Source: Hyperoodon ampullatus
Lineage: Eukaryota > Chordata > Mammalia > Artiodactyla > Ziphiidae
Assembly: GCA_949752795.1 (NCBI GenBank)
Contig: OX457056.1
Coordinates: forward strand, 94,386,942 to 94,450,941
Length of the DNA stretch: 64,000 nt
Reading direction: 5' to 3'
Part shown: positions 11,201 through 26,200 of the stretch, piece by piece
Layout: every line of letters begins with the position of its first letter
Position numbering within the stretch: position 1 is the stretch's first letter
The notes under the pieces: model-generated
Databases searched by the model: none
The model's input: only the letters and a program-made list of their open reading frames with translations
Told to the model about the DNA's origin: nothing
Program-made: the position numbers and the translations under genes

Positions 11201-14200
11201 CTTTGGAAAAACATGATAAAGCTGAACCACTAAGAAAAAAATTGCAGTTTAGTTCATTGTAAGCCAGACAAACATAAATGATAGAGGAAGAATAAGGATT
11301 TCTGCACTCAAATTGCTTCACATGTACTTTTGAGTTCTTGCTCCATTTTTAAACAGACGCTGAAAACTGAAATCAATGGTAATGCGCTAGGTCTTATCAA
11401 TATTTGGGGGAAGACTTGTATATTTTTTAATTTGGCTTTTCTTTACCAGTTTCTGGCCTTTATCCTCAATATATTTTGCTAAACTTGTTTCACAAATTAA
11501 AAAAAAAATCTCAACAAAGTGGGTATAGAGGGAATGTATCTCAACATAATAAAGGCCATATATGACAAGCCCACAGATTATGTCATACTCAACAGTGAAA
11601 AGCTGAAAGCCTTTCCTCAAGATGAGGAACAAGACAAGAATGCCCACTCTTACCACTTTTATTCAACATAATATTGGAAGTCCTAGCCAGAGCAATTAGG
11701 CAAGATACATAAATAAATAAAGAAATGGCATCCAAATAGGAAAGGAAGAAGTAAAATTGTCACTATTTGCAGATGACATGATATTATATGTGAAAACCCT
11801 AAAGACTCCATCAAAAAAAAACTGAATAAAAGAATTCAGTAAAGTTGCAAGATAAAACAAATCAATTCACAAAACCCAGCTGTGTTTCTATACACTAATA
11901 ATGAACTATCAGAAGGAGAAATAAAGAAAACAATCCCATTTATAATTGCATCAGAAAGAATAAAATACCCAGGAATAAACTTACCCAAGGATGTGAAAGA
12001 CCTGCATATTGAAAATTACAAGACATTAATGAAAGAAATTGAAAAAGAAACAAACATGAAAGATACTTTGTGCTCATGGACTGGAAATTATTTTTGTTAA
12101 AATGTTCATAGTACCCAAAGCAATCTACAGATTTGATGCAATCCTTATCAAAATGCCAATGGAATTTTTCACAGAAAGAGAACAAATAATCCTAAAATAT
12201 GAATAGAATCACAAAAAATCCAAATAGTCAAAGCAATCTTGAGAAAGAACAAAGCTGGAGGCATCTTGCTTCCTGATTTCAAACTGTATTATAAAGGTAT
12301 AGTAATTAAAATGTTATGGCACTGGCATAAAAATAGACACAAAGATCAATGGAACAGCATAGGGAGCCCAGAAATAAACCCACACCTTATATGGTTAATT
12401 TATGACAAAAAAAGGCAAGAATATACAATGGGGAAAGGACAGTCTCTTCAATAAATGGTGTTGGGAAAACTGGACAGCCACATGCAGAAAAATGAAACTT
12501 GATCCCTATCTTACACCATACACAAAAATTAACTCAAATTGGATTAAAGACTTGAATGTAAGACCTGAAACCACAGAACTCCTAGAAGAGAACATAAGCA
12601 ATGACATAGGTCTTGGTAATGATTTTTTGAATCTGACACCAAAAGCAAAAGCAAGGAAAGCAGAAGTAAATGAGACTACATTACACTAAAAAGCTTCTGC
12701 ACACCAAAAGAAACTATCAATAAAATGAAAGGCAACCTACTGAATGGGAGAAAATATTTGCAAATCATATGTCTGATAAGGAGCTAATATCAAAATATAT
12801 AAAGAACTCATATAACTCAATGGCAAAAAAAAAAATCTGATTTAAAAATGGGCAGAAGATCTGAATACACATTTTTCCAAAGAAGACATACAGACGGCCA
12901 ACAGGTACATGAAAATATACTCAACATTGTTAATCATCAGGGAAATGCAAATCAAAACCACAGTGAGATATCACCTCACACCTATTAAAATGGCTATTAT
13001 CAGAAAGACAGGAAATAACATGTTGGCAAGGATATGGAGAAAAGAGAATTCTTGTGCACTGTTGGTGGGAATGTAAACTGGTACAGCCACTATGGAAAAA
13101 GTATAGAGGTTCCTCAAAAAATTAAAAATAGAACTACCATATGATCTAGCAATTCTACCTTTGGTTATTTATCTGGAGAAAAAAACCACTAACTCGAGAA
13201 GATACATGCACTCCCATATTCATTGCAGCATTATTTACAACAGCCAAGATATGGAAACAACCTATATGTCCATCAATGGATGAATGGACAAAGAAATTGT
13301 GGTATATATACATTGGAATATTATTCAGCCATAAAAAAGAACAAAAATTTGCCTTTTGGGACAACACGAATGTACCTAAAGGGTATTATGATAAGTGAAA
13401 TAAGTTAGAGAAAAGCAAATGCCATATGATCTCTCTTATATGTGGAATCTAGAAAGAAAGAAAAAAAAGCTCATAGATACAGAGCACAGACTGGTGGCTG
13501 CCAGAGGTGGGGGAAATGGATAAAGCAGGACCAAAGGTAAAAAAGTCAAAGCAGGGAATCACACAAAAATAATTTTAACTTAAATATTTTACTTTCATCT
13601 GACATATATAAACATACATTAATTTAGTAATCTTTGATACTGGCTCATGAGCTGCTCATCTATAGCTTTTCTCATCTAAACTATACCATAATACATTGTA
13701 CCATAATACATCTGTATTTTCTCAGTGCACTCAGGCCAAAAAATCTCCCTTTCCTCTACAATATCTAATAAGTCATCAAGTTATATTGATTCTACCTCCT
13801 TATCTTATACCTATCCTCTCCTCTCTTTCTCTACTGCTTTCCTCCTTTCCTGTCTCATCTGAGCAACATCAGATTGTCCTAATTGGTCTCTGTGTTTCCA
13901 GTCATGGTTCCCCAAACCCATCCTAGACCCTACTGACAAAGTTGGCTCAGCAGGAAAATCTCATCATGCAACAAATGCCCTTCCCTCGATTGTAAAATCC
14001 TCCAATGGCTCCTCACTGCCTTCAGGATAAAGTCTGGGCTCCTCAGGGTAGCTTTCAAGGTTCTCTGTGGTCTGGCTCCTGCCTATCTCTCCAGCATTAT
14101 TGTCTGCCTGCCACCATATTGCTCAAGGTCCTCTAAAGCAAGATGATCCCTCTTATTACTGTACCTTTGTTCAAGCTGCATACCCCATCGGAAATACCCC

Positions 14201-17200
14201 ATTCAGTCTGTCTACTTCCTCCAACTCTGTAAACTCGGGGAATCTTTTCTTAATTTTTGAGGTCAAGACCAAGAATTATTTCACAGAAAGTTCTGTACTT
14301 CCACCCTCTAAGAGTAGAACTTACTACTCCCTCTTCAGTGCCTTTACTCTACTCTGTATAGAATTCAATCATAGCACCTAAAAGATATTATTATTACATC
14401 TAATTGTCTCCCTCTACTGAAATATCTTTAATGGGAGAGATAGATGCCTTATATGCCTTTGCACCTTCAGCATCTACAAAATCCTCAGAAATCAGCTTAA
14501 CACTAAGTGATGTTATATGTGTATATGTATATATGTATATGTTACAATTTATGTAACAAAAAGCTAAGAGAAAAACAAATTAAATGCATTATATATTTAA
14601 TTTACATTTCAGAATATATGTATACATATGTATTCTGATAAGTATAACCTGCAACAAATCTAGATACTGCTTTATTTTAGTGGACAGCATACTAAAAGTA
14701 ATATTAGAAAAACATGTACTGCCTAACTTAAATCAGTTTTCCACACAAAGCAACGACATAAGTACTTTATAAGTTTCAGTTTCCCTCAAATAGGTGAAAT
14801 GCACCCACAAATATCTAATTTAGAAGAATTTTATGATTACTATCACAATGAGAGCTGAGTCGGTGGTATGACCCACTTATGGGGTGGGTGGTGTTAATGG
14901 AGGAAGGCAGGTGGGCATTGGTGGTGGTGGTGAAAAGTATGGAATTAGGAGAGTATGGCACAACAGACTGCAGTGCAGGGAGAAAGTGGCTACCTGAAGG
15001 CAGTTCTGACAGCAAGCGGTAGGGAAAAGACTTGGTGTTGGGGTTCAAGGGCCAGAATTGAACCCCAGAAGATCTGTAAAAACTAAGGGAGACCTATGAC
15101 ATCCGAAAACAAGTTAAGGGCCTAGTTATGATATTTGAGGTTCAAAATATACAGTTGGGTACAGGAATAATGTAGAAGCCCCAAATTAGAACTTGGACAC
15201 AGGCGTAAGACTGAATAAAATCGAAAACAAGGATGACTTGAAGTTAAGCCACTAGGTTCACTGGCCCAGAGTGAACTAGATCCCTTTAAGGTAACCTAAG
15301 CAGGCTGAGCCTATAAACTTAATGGCAAAGAGACATTAAAATTACAGAACTTAGGAATCTAGTTAAAAAACAAACTCTTACCCTCCTGTAAAATTTTTAG
15401 AAGGCAGCTAGAAGCACAAATTTATCAGTTATACTTTACATTATTAAAAAGTTATTAAAAACTAGACTTTTCTAAAGAACATGTGTAACAAATAATTGTT
15501 TTCTGCTTTATAACTTTGATTATAGATTAATTTTCTTAATTTTGTACTAACACATTAATACATTTTCTTAATGTCAAGAAAACTAATTTTATTTTTTCTT
15601 GGCTGCGCTGGGTCTTAGTTGCGGCACGCGGGATCTTCGTTGCGGTGTGTGGAATCTTTTAGTTGCAGCATGCGAACTCTTAGTTGCAGCATGTGGGATC
15701 TAGTTCCCTGACCAGGGATCGAACCCGGGCCCACTACATTGGGAGTGTGGAGTCTTAGCCACTGGACCACCAGGGAAGTCCCAAAACATGTATTTTATGT
15801 AACTATCTTAGACTGCCCCCCAGGAACTTTCTGAGAAGGTCATAAATACTTAAACTATTATGAAAACAGATTCTTACTCTTTGAGTCCATCAAAGCATAA
15901 CAGTTTGAAACAGACTAGATGAGACTAAAACACATTCAACCTCTTTTATGAATTTTTGAAAATTATTGGTCAAAACTAGTTATTTATCTAGAAATAACCA
16001 TTAAAGTAAATTTTATACTATGGTATGAGCATTCAAAACCAACATCTATTCTGCTAATCAGAATGCATCTCAGAAAAGACATTCAGTGCATCACTTCAGT
16101 ATATAACATTTATCACACACAGATCCCAGTATTATAAATGTCAGTGTTTCTCATACCTATTTGTGAAGAATGAATATCAGCAGCATTTACATGTTGGTTT
16201 TACCATATAAGTGGTACAGGTAAAATGGGAATTGATTCTTTTTAAGGCTTTAAACTACTCAAAAATTAATTACCAATCTTTTTAGTTACAAGAAAAGTAA
16301 TGTCTTCTTTTATGGGGCATGGTGTCCTATTAAAATTTGTTTGAGAAACTGGTGAGTTGGTAAACAGCAGGGTTCTAATTTGCCTAAGTTGCTCTGTTCA
16401 GAATTTCTCTGAGGATCTGAAGAGAGAAGAAATTTTTTATACAGAGAATGAGATGAGGACATGAGGGCTACTGTCATGACCTCTGTTCTTATTTGGCTTG
16501 GAGCCCAGGCAGAGGGGCTGGGACCAAAAGCTAGAGGGGCTATTTCCATGAGAGATGTGTGAAACTATGGGAGCTAGCAGCTCCTCTGGCCAGGAGTTAG
16601 GGAAAAGTCCACTCTTCCTGGTAACTGTTACAGCAGGCTGGTGAGGCCTGGGGACATATGGGTTATACTTAATACAACTAGGCACTCTAAAATTATCTGT
16701 TTTGGGGGAATAAGGGAATGCAAGGGAATTATTCAGTTAAAGGAGACTTAAGAGCTGAATTCCCTAGCAGTCCAGGGGTTAGGACTCAGTGCTTTCTCTG
16801 CCATGGCCCCAATATCTGGTCATGGAGCTAAGATCCTGCAAGCCATGTGGCTCGGCCAAGAAAAAAAACAAGAGAGAGGCTTAAGAGACCTGATATATCC
16901 AAATGCACTGCATGATCCTTGATTGGACCCTTGTTCAAAAATATATGTATTTATGAAAGAGATTTTGAAGTCAGTTGAAGAAATTTGAGTAAGGACTGCC
17001 TAGGTATTAGGTGAGAAAATGGTTATATAGAAAAATGCCCTTATATTTTGAAGATGCATGCTGAGGTACTTCAGATTAAAGCATCGCATAATTTATTTTG
17101 AAATGGTTCTACAAATACACACACATACACATATAAACAAAATGATACAAATATGGCAAAATGTTCATTGTTGAATCTACCTGGCTGGTATTTAGGGTGC

Positions 17201-20200
17201 TCATTTTATCATTCTTTTTACTTTTCTGTATGTTTGAAATTTTCTATAAGTTTTTTAAATTAACTGTCAAACAGTACTTATTTTTCTAAGAAGTATGACA
17301 AGTTCTTTAAATTAGACATGAAGGGCTTCCCTCGTGGCGCAGTGGTTGAGGATCTGCCCGCTAATGCAGGGGACACGGGTTCGAGCCCTGGTCTGGGAAG
17401 ATCCCACATGCCGCGGAGCAACTAGGCCCGTGAGCCACAACTACTGAGCCTGCGCGTCTGGAGCCTGTGCTCCGCAACAAGAGAGCCCGCGATAGTGAGA
17501 GGCCCGCGCACCGCGATGAAGAGTGGCCCCTGCTTGCCACAACAAGAGAAAGCCCTCGCACAGAAATGAAGACCCAACACAGCCAAAAATAAATAAATAA
17601 ATAAATAGACATGAAAATATATTAAAATACCTAATTTAATCCCTGAAGCCAGTGACTCTACACATATATTTTTATTTATTTATTTTTGGCTGTGTTGGGT
17701 CCTTGTTGCTGCGCGTGGGCTTTCTCTAGTTGTGGCAAGCGAGGGCTACTCTTCGTTGCGGTGCATGGGCTTCTCATTGCAGTGGCTTCCCTTGTTGCGG
17801 AGCACGGGCTCTAGGCACGCGGGCTTCAGTAGTTGTGGCATGCAGGCTCAGTAGTTGTGGCGCACGGGCTTAGTTGCTCCGCGGCATGTGGGATCTTCCC
17901 AGACCAGGGCTCGAACCCGTGTCCCCTGCATTGGCAGGTGGATTCTTAACCACTGCGCCACCAGGGAAGCCCATATTTTTCTTTTTTTAATTGAAGTATG
18001 GTTGATTTACTTTATTTTTCTTGATTAATCTTTGTTATATGCTTTATACAACATTAAAACCAGAAATACGTATACTAAAAATTAGTATATTAGCCTTTTG
18101 CAAAAAGCTATGGTAATTACCTTGATCTGTATAGGTGAATTATAACCCACACATCCTTTTCTGCATTTGTGACTTCATTCACATACTGATTTCCAGAAAT
18201 TTCTCTTAATTCCCCAAATTTTTGTTTTTTCTTAAGAGCTTTCCATTCCTGTAACCGCTTTTCTCTATTAAAAAAAAGAAATTAAATTACATAAGAATAT
18301 TGTTATATTCTTAAGGCCACCCCCATATACAGTAATAATTTAGAGCAATGAATGTAATGCTAGTACATATCAAACACTTTAAAGAGTAACTATTAACAGC
18401 TTTACAATGCCAGTTTCTCTTTTTATGTGGGTATTTGCTTTATCATGGGTATTGTAAAGTATAAGAAATTAGCTACTGACTTTATTTTTGTTTAAGACTA
18501 AGTCAATCATAGCTATAGAGAGTTTATTTAGACATTGGGCCAACAAATTCTCATATACGGCTTAAATAAATAAAGGGAGAGTATACATAATAACTAACAT
18601 TTATTGAGGGCTTACTATGTTGCTAGGTGCTGTTTTAAGTGCGTTAACTAATTTAATCCTTGCAAAAACTTTGTGAAGTTAGTACTATTACTATCTCCAT
18701 TGACATGCTCTTAATTATCATGCTAAGCTGACTTTCAGTTCAAAGCCTTTGTGAATATATGCAATTAATTGTTATAAATGTATTGCAGGTAGAGAGGTGG
18801 TAGAGAAAGAGTGATTATGAGTATGGACTCTAAGGTCAGACTGAACTGGGTTTAAGTGCCAGCTCCCACTTACTAGTAGCGTGGACTTGGGCAAGTTATT
18901 TAATCTTTCCAAGCTTCAGTTTCCCCCAATGTGAATAAAACTAAAATCTGCTTGCATGGGATTGTTCGGGATTAAGTGTAAACACATAAACTTTTTAGGG
19001 CAGTGTCTAGCACACCATGAGCCTTTCATAAATGTTACCTAGTTATTCATCTATAGAGAACCTTAAAACCTTGTTAAACAAATCTCAAAATTTACATACT
19101 TTGATTTAGCTGTTGAATACTTGAGTTTATGAAGCAAATCCAAATGGTTCTGACATATCTGCAAGTATGTTAAAAGTTACTGACTGTGTATCTCTAAGTA
19201 CCTGGAAGTACTTACTCCCATTCTTTCTCTGTGTATTAACTATATTTTCTTGTTTTCTGTACAGTAAGTCCTCTACATACGAACGAGTTCCATTCTGAGA
19301 GCACATTCATTAAATCCAATTTGTTTGCAAGTCCAACAAAGTCAGCCTAGGTATCCAACTAACAATTGGCTATATAGTACTGTACAGTAATAAGTTTATA
19401 ATACTTTTCACACAAATAATACATAAATTACAAACACAAAAAATAAAACATTTTTGATCTTACAGTACAGTACCCTGAAAAGTACAGTAGTGCAGTACAA
19501 TAGCTGGCATACAGGGGCACTTTGGCATCTTTGAAAGTTCTCAACTTGAAGGTTTGTATGTAGGGGACTTACTATATTTAGCTCTGGCATCTGGGGTCTT
19601 CCTGATCCTAGAGAGACTGCCCCTCTCTGAGCTAGCTAGTTCCCAAAGATAGCAAACACTCACCAGAGAGCACAGTCCTCAAATGCAAACCAACCAATCC
19701 AGAGCCCAGTCCCTCAACTACTTCCTTTACTGGGCTGAGCCACTATCCCCCTGCCCAAATCATCCCCTGGGCTTGGTACCAGACAATTAGAGATAGGCAC
19801 TACAGTCCAGAGCTTGCCAAATTTTTTCCAACTAGCCAATCCTAAATCTGCTTACCCTTCCTAGCTCGTCTTTCCCACAGAAACTACATAAAGGCTCATA
19901 TCCATCTTAGCCTCTCCCTCCTCCTGCCTCTTGACCAACTGGTGCTTCCCTGTGTGGCCCTGCATTGTGGGGCATGCCCCCTACTCTTGAGACCTGTGAA
20001 TAATAATGGCAATTATCTCCTGATCTGTTGGCTTCACCAAACCTGAATATATACAAAATCCTGGGTCTCTTTTAAAACACTGTGTCCTTATTTCACATAT
20101 TAGAAACATGTCCAGCGAGACCACTCACTTTATATAACAAGTAATCCAAGCAAAATTAAGCCTAGAGGAGAATGTCAAGAACAGTAATCCAAGTCTAGGG

Positions 20201-23200
20201 CCCTCTCAGTCTTCAAACTGAAGGTCTTCAATTTTCCTTCTACTGGCCCAGATATTCAGAACTTACAGTCACTCCAGAGAGCCTTTGGGAGCCCTATTTT
20301 GTTTGCATTGAGTATTTGGCATCACTAATGTCTCTCATTTGATCTCATTGGCTTAATATCTTTCAGAATTTTCAAGAAGTTTTTGTTCCAATGATGGCAC
20401 TATGCCCTACTTAATGGTGCAGCTATCAACTACTTTTCTTCTTCCTCCGCTCTTCCACCTTCTCCTCCTCATTCTTCTTTACTTTCAACAGAATTGGGCA
20501 GGGAAAGACATAAAAACCTGGATTAGCTTTGCCATCAGGAAGTGACAGAGTGTTCAATGGCCTGCATTTTTCACCTAACAGTCATACCAGTTGTGATTCA
20601 GTCACATAAACAGAAAGCCCTCTATAGCTATTTTAAGCAGCAAGAAGCTTAATCTGAGGAATTAAGTGCTTTACAAACTTAATGGAAGGATGAAGGAGGA
20701 GGCTCCAGACTGGGCTACCAGGAAGACTCCCAGAACAACTTTGCAAAACTGGTCTGCCAATGGAACAGCTTTCTCCGCTGCAATCCAGAAACTGGGGAAT
20801 CTGGAACTAACGTTCCAATTGGGCCCTAGTATCCCCTACTCTGGTGATCAGAAAACCCCTGTAACAGTTGTCTCTAGGAACCTATCTCCTTAGCAGAGAC
20901 TGGGAGAAAATATTTGCAAAAGTCGTATCTGAACTGGACTGTTATTTGAAATATACAAAACTCTAAAAACTCCACAATAAGAAAACAACCTGATTTAAAA
21001 AATGGGCCAAAGGTCTTAACAGACACCTCACTAAAGAAGATATACAGATGATAAATAAGCATATGAAAGGATGCTCCACATCTATGTCAACAGGAAAACA
21101 AAATTAAAACAATGAGAGGCCACTACACTCCTATTAGAATGGCCAATATCTGGAACACTGATAACACCAAATGCTGGAGAGGACTGGAGAAACAGGAACT
21201 CTCGTTCGTTGCTGATGGGAATGCAAAATGGTACAGGCACTTTGGAAGACAGTTTGGCCGTTTGGTTTTTTTTTTTTTACAAAACTAAACATACTCTTAT
21301 CATTTGATCCAGCTATCAAGCTCCTTGATATTTACCCAGAGGTACTGAAAACATGTCCACACAAAAACCTGCACACAGATGTTTACAGCAACTTTACTCA
21401 TAATTGCCAAAAGTTGGGGACTTCCCTGGTGGCGCAGTGGTTAAGAATCCACCTGCCAATGCAGGGGGAACACGGGTTCGATCCCTGTTCTAGGAAGATC
21501 CCACATGCCACAGAGCAAGTAAGCCCGTGCACCACAGCTGCTGAGCCTGCGCTCTAGAGCCTGCAGGCCATGACTACTGAAGCCCACACGCCTAGAGCCC
21601 GTGCTCCACAACGAGAAGCCACCACAATGAGAAGCCCGCGCACCACAACGGAGAGTAGCCCCCACTCACCGCAACTAGATATAGCCCATGCACAGCAACG
21701 AAGACCCAATGCAGCAATCAATCAATCAATCAATCAATAAAATAAATTGCCAAAAGCTGAAAGCAACTAAGATGTCCTTCAGTAGGTGAATGGATAAATA
21801 AACTGTGGTATATCCAGATAATGAAATATTATTCAGTGCTAAAAAGAAATGAGCTATCAGGCCATGGAAAGACATGGAGAAACCTTAAATGCATATTACT
21901 AAGTGAAAGAAGCCAATCTAAGAAGGCTACATACTATATGATCCCAACTATATGACAGACTGGAAAAGGCAGAACAGTGGAGACAGTACAAAGATCAGGG
22001 GTTGGCAGGGGAGAGGAATGAATAGGCAGACCACAGAGGATTTTTAGGGCAGTGAAAATACTGTGAATGGTACCATAATGATGGATATATGTCATCATAC
22101 ATTTGTCCAAACCCAAGAATGAACTGTAATGTACATTATGGACTTCGGGTGATTCTGATGTATCAATGTAGGTTCATCAGTTATAACAAATATATCACTC
22201 TGGTGGGGAATATTGACAATGGGGGAGGTTATGTTATGTGTGAGGCAGGAGGTATATTATATAGGAAATCTATACCTTCCATCAATTTTGCTGTGAACCT
22301 AAAACTGCTTTATAAAAAGTCTTAAAGTTTTTTTTTGTCATTGCTCTTTTGTTTTGGCTTTAAATGAGGGATTTGCTTTAAATCAGCACTATCAAGACTA
22401 CTACAGAATTTTCTCTTAACAATAAGTAAAATTTTAAAAGGCTACAGGTTCCTTTTTCCTTAGATCCAAAGTGACAGCAGAGATACTGAAATAATATTAG
22501 AATTTGGTGACCAGAATTAGAGTTGTACTTTTGATGTGGAATATGCAAGGGAAAGAACTTCTGTGTGTAATATCTCTTTAATCTCTGTGGCAGAGACTGT
22601 TTGGGTGTTCATCAGTATAGCTTCCTCTTCCAGGACTCACAGGAAGACTATATTTGCCAGCGTCCTTGGCAGTTAGATTAGGGCCATGAGACTGGATTAC
22701 GTCCAGTGGAACATGTGTGAAAATGATATGTACATTTCTATGACTTATCCCTGAAATGTCCCATCCCATCTTTCATAATGTCTTCCTGGTCCACAAGCCT
22801 GGATGTTAAGGATTCTGAGATGATGAAGCCCCTAATGAAATGTTCATTGCAGCACTATTTACATTAGCCAGGACATGGAAACAACCTAAATGTCCATCGA
22901 CAGATGAATGGATAAGGAAGATGTGGTACATATATACAATGGAATATTACTCAGCCATAAAAAGGAACGAAATTGGGTCACTTGTAGAGATGTGGATGGA
23001 CCTAGAGTCTGTCATATAGAGTGAAGTCAGAAAGAGAAAAACAAATATCGTATATTAACACATATATGTGCAATCTAGAAAAATGGTACAGATGAACTTA
23101 TTGGCAGAGCAGGAATAGAGACGCAGACATAGAGAATGGACTTGTGGACACAGTGGGGGAAGGGGATGGTGGGATGAATTGGGAGATTAGGTTTGACATA

Positions 23201-26200
23201 AATACACTACCACATGTAAAACAGATAGCTAGCGGGAACCTGCAGTATAGCCCAGAGAGCTCAGCTCTGTGCTCTGGGATGACCTAGATGGGTGGGATGG
23301 GGTGGGAGGTGGGAGGTGGGAGGGAGGTCCAAGAGGGAGGGGATATATGTATACATATGGCTGATTCTTTTCATTGTACAGCAGAAAGTAACACAACATT
23401 GTAAAGCAATTATACTCCAATTAAAAAAAAAAAAAAAAGAGCCCAGGTTCCTAGTCATCACCTGGAGAAGAGCTGCTCAGAAGAAGCTTGTAAAACATGC
23501 ATCATCTGTGAGTGAGGAACTTTCTTGTGTGAAACCACTAAGATTTTGCATTTGTTTGTTACAGGAGCTAGCATTATCTTAATAAATTCTGCTGACGTGA
23601 CTGTATCAATAGATTTATGATTGTTGAATGATCCTTGCATTCCTCGAATAAACCTTAATTATTCACTATATATGCTTATTTTAATACACTGTTTTATTTG
23701 CTAATATTTCATTTAAGATTTTTGCATCTATGTTTCAAAAGTGAGATTAATCTAAAGCAGTATTTATCAAGTTGAGGCATGTGGACATCCCACATGAGAA
23801 TTACTTGGGAATGGCAGGTTCCACAGATGGGCATATTCCTGAGACTCAACCCAAAGTAACTGAATATTACCTCTTGGTACTGGTCTCAGGAATGTGTATT
23901 TTTAACTTCATATTATGGATGGTTATTAACACAGTAGTAAAGCGACCCCAGATGTGTGCATCTTCCATCAATAATTTCTATGGCCAATTCTCTTTCATCT
24001 CAACCCCCACTAACTCCCCATTTCAAGGGCTATTTTGAAGCAAATATAAGACATCATGTCATTTCATCTGTAAATATTTCATTATATATCTCTAAAAGAC
24101 GAGGATACTTTAAAATTTTTGATTCACATGGCATAATCATATCTAAAACAATGGTAATTCCTTAATATATTCAGATATTGTTCAAATAATCCTATTTTCT
24201 CCATTTAAAATTTTTATTTAATTGTTATAAAATATCCATAACATAAAATTTACCATGTTAACCATTTTTAAGTATACAGTTCAGTAGCATTAAGTTCTGG
24301 CCCCATTTTTAAAGTTTGTTTATTCAAATGGGAATCCAAATTAGATTTATAGAGTGGTTATTATATCTCTTAAATCTCATTTAATACACAGATTCTTTTC
24401 CATCTATTTTTCCCCTAGAAATTTCTTTGTTGAAGGAAACTAGATTGCTTGTCCAAACTTTCCCACAGTCTGAATTTAGCTTATTATATTATCATGAAAT
24501 CAATTCACACAAGAAATCAAAATTTTTAGTAGTAAAGCTAGGTGATTATTTTGACTAACCAACTTAAGATCCATGAGTCTATTATTTCCCGTCTGTACTA
24601 GCCTTGTTTGATTGTGATAGTAAGATTATATTATCAATAAATGTAACAATGTCATATGCAATTTATTAGTAAGCTTTTCATCTTAGTAAAAACATAGGGA
24701 TTATCTGTGCCTTGAAAAGTAGAGAAAAATCAGCTATACAATAAATTTTAGGAAGCAGGCTATCTTCTTAATTATGCTTTCCTCTCTCTTATTGTATCAA
24801 TTTTGGAAAATATTTTTTCATTTTAAAAATGATGTATATGTTCATGTATCAGATACTCTCCTGTGTCTGGCTTCTTTAATTCCATATAATGTTTTCAAAT
24901 TTCACCAAAGTTTGTGAGTATCAGTAGTTTGCTTACTTTCTTACAGAGTAGTATTCCCTTTCATGAACACACTACAGTTTGTTTATTCATTCACCTTGCA
25001 TTCATTTATCATATCGATGGACTTTTGGGTTGTTTCCAGTTTCTGGCTATTATGAATATTCATGTACAAGTCTTTGTATTGACAGATACCTTCAATTCTC
25101 TCAAGTAAATATCCAGGAATTTAATTGATAGGTTATATGTTAAATGCATATATAACTTTAGAAGAAATTGCCAAACTATTTCCCAAAGTTATCATATTAT
25201 GAGAATTGCAGTTCCTCCAAACTATTTAGTTTTAAATTGTAACATAATTCATATACAATAAAATTCAACGATTTAAAGTGTATTACTCAGTGATTTTTAA
25301 AATATTCACAAAGCTGTGCATCCATTACCACTATCTAGTTCCAGAACAGTTTTACTGTACTAAAAGAAACCCCATATCCATTTGTAGTTATTCTCTATCC
25401 CCTCCATCCCAGGCCCTGGAAATTAATAATCTGCTTTTTGTCTCTATAAATTTTCCTATTCTGAACATTTCATATAAGTAGAATCATGTAAAATGTGACC
25501 TTTTATCACTGGCTTCCTTCCTTAGCATAACATTTACAAGGTTCAGTCCTGTTGTAGCATGTACCAGTTCATCATTTCTTTACATGGCTGAATAATTTTC
25601 CATTGTACGAATACACCATATTTTGTTTATCCACTCACCAGTTGATGGACAGTAAGTTTCTTTGTACTTTTTGGCTATTGTGAATGCTGCTACTATGAAC
25701 ATTCATGTACACGTTTTGTGTTTTCGATTCTCTTGGGTGTACATATCTAGGAGTGGAATTGTTGGATCATGGTAATTCTATGTTTAATATTTGAAGAAAT
25801 TCCAGACTGCACCATTTTACATTCCCACCAGCAATGTATGGTGATTCAAAATTCTCCACCTGTTCACCAACACTTTTGTTATTTTTCTGTCTTCTTTATT
25901 ATAACCACCCTGGTGGGAGTGAAATGGAAACTCACTGTGGTTTTGATTTGCATTTCCTTAATAACTAATGATATTAAGCATTTTTTCATGTGCTTATTTT
26001 CCATTTATATACCTTCTTTGGAGAAATGTCTATTCAAATCCTTTGCATGTTTTTTAATTAAGTTATTTGTTTTTTTGTTGTTGAGTTTTATGAGTTCTTT
26101 ATATATTCTTAGTAATCCCTTATCGTATATCTAATTTGCAAATATTTTCTCCCATTCTGTGGGTTGTCTTTTCACTTTCTTGATAGTGTCCTTTGATGCA

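Noticed and set aside
25769..26134. 121-codon plus-strand frame resembling a membrane protein
   Set aside because: It falls in antisense L1 ORF2.
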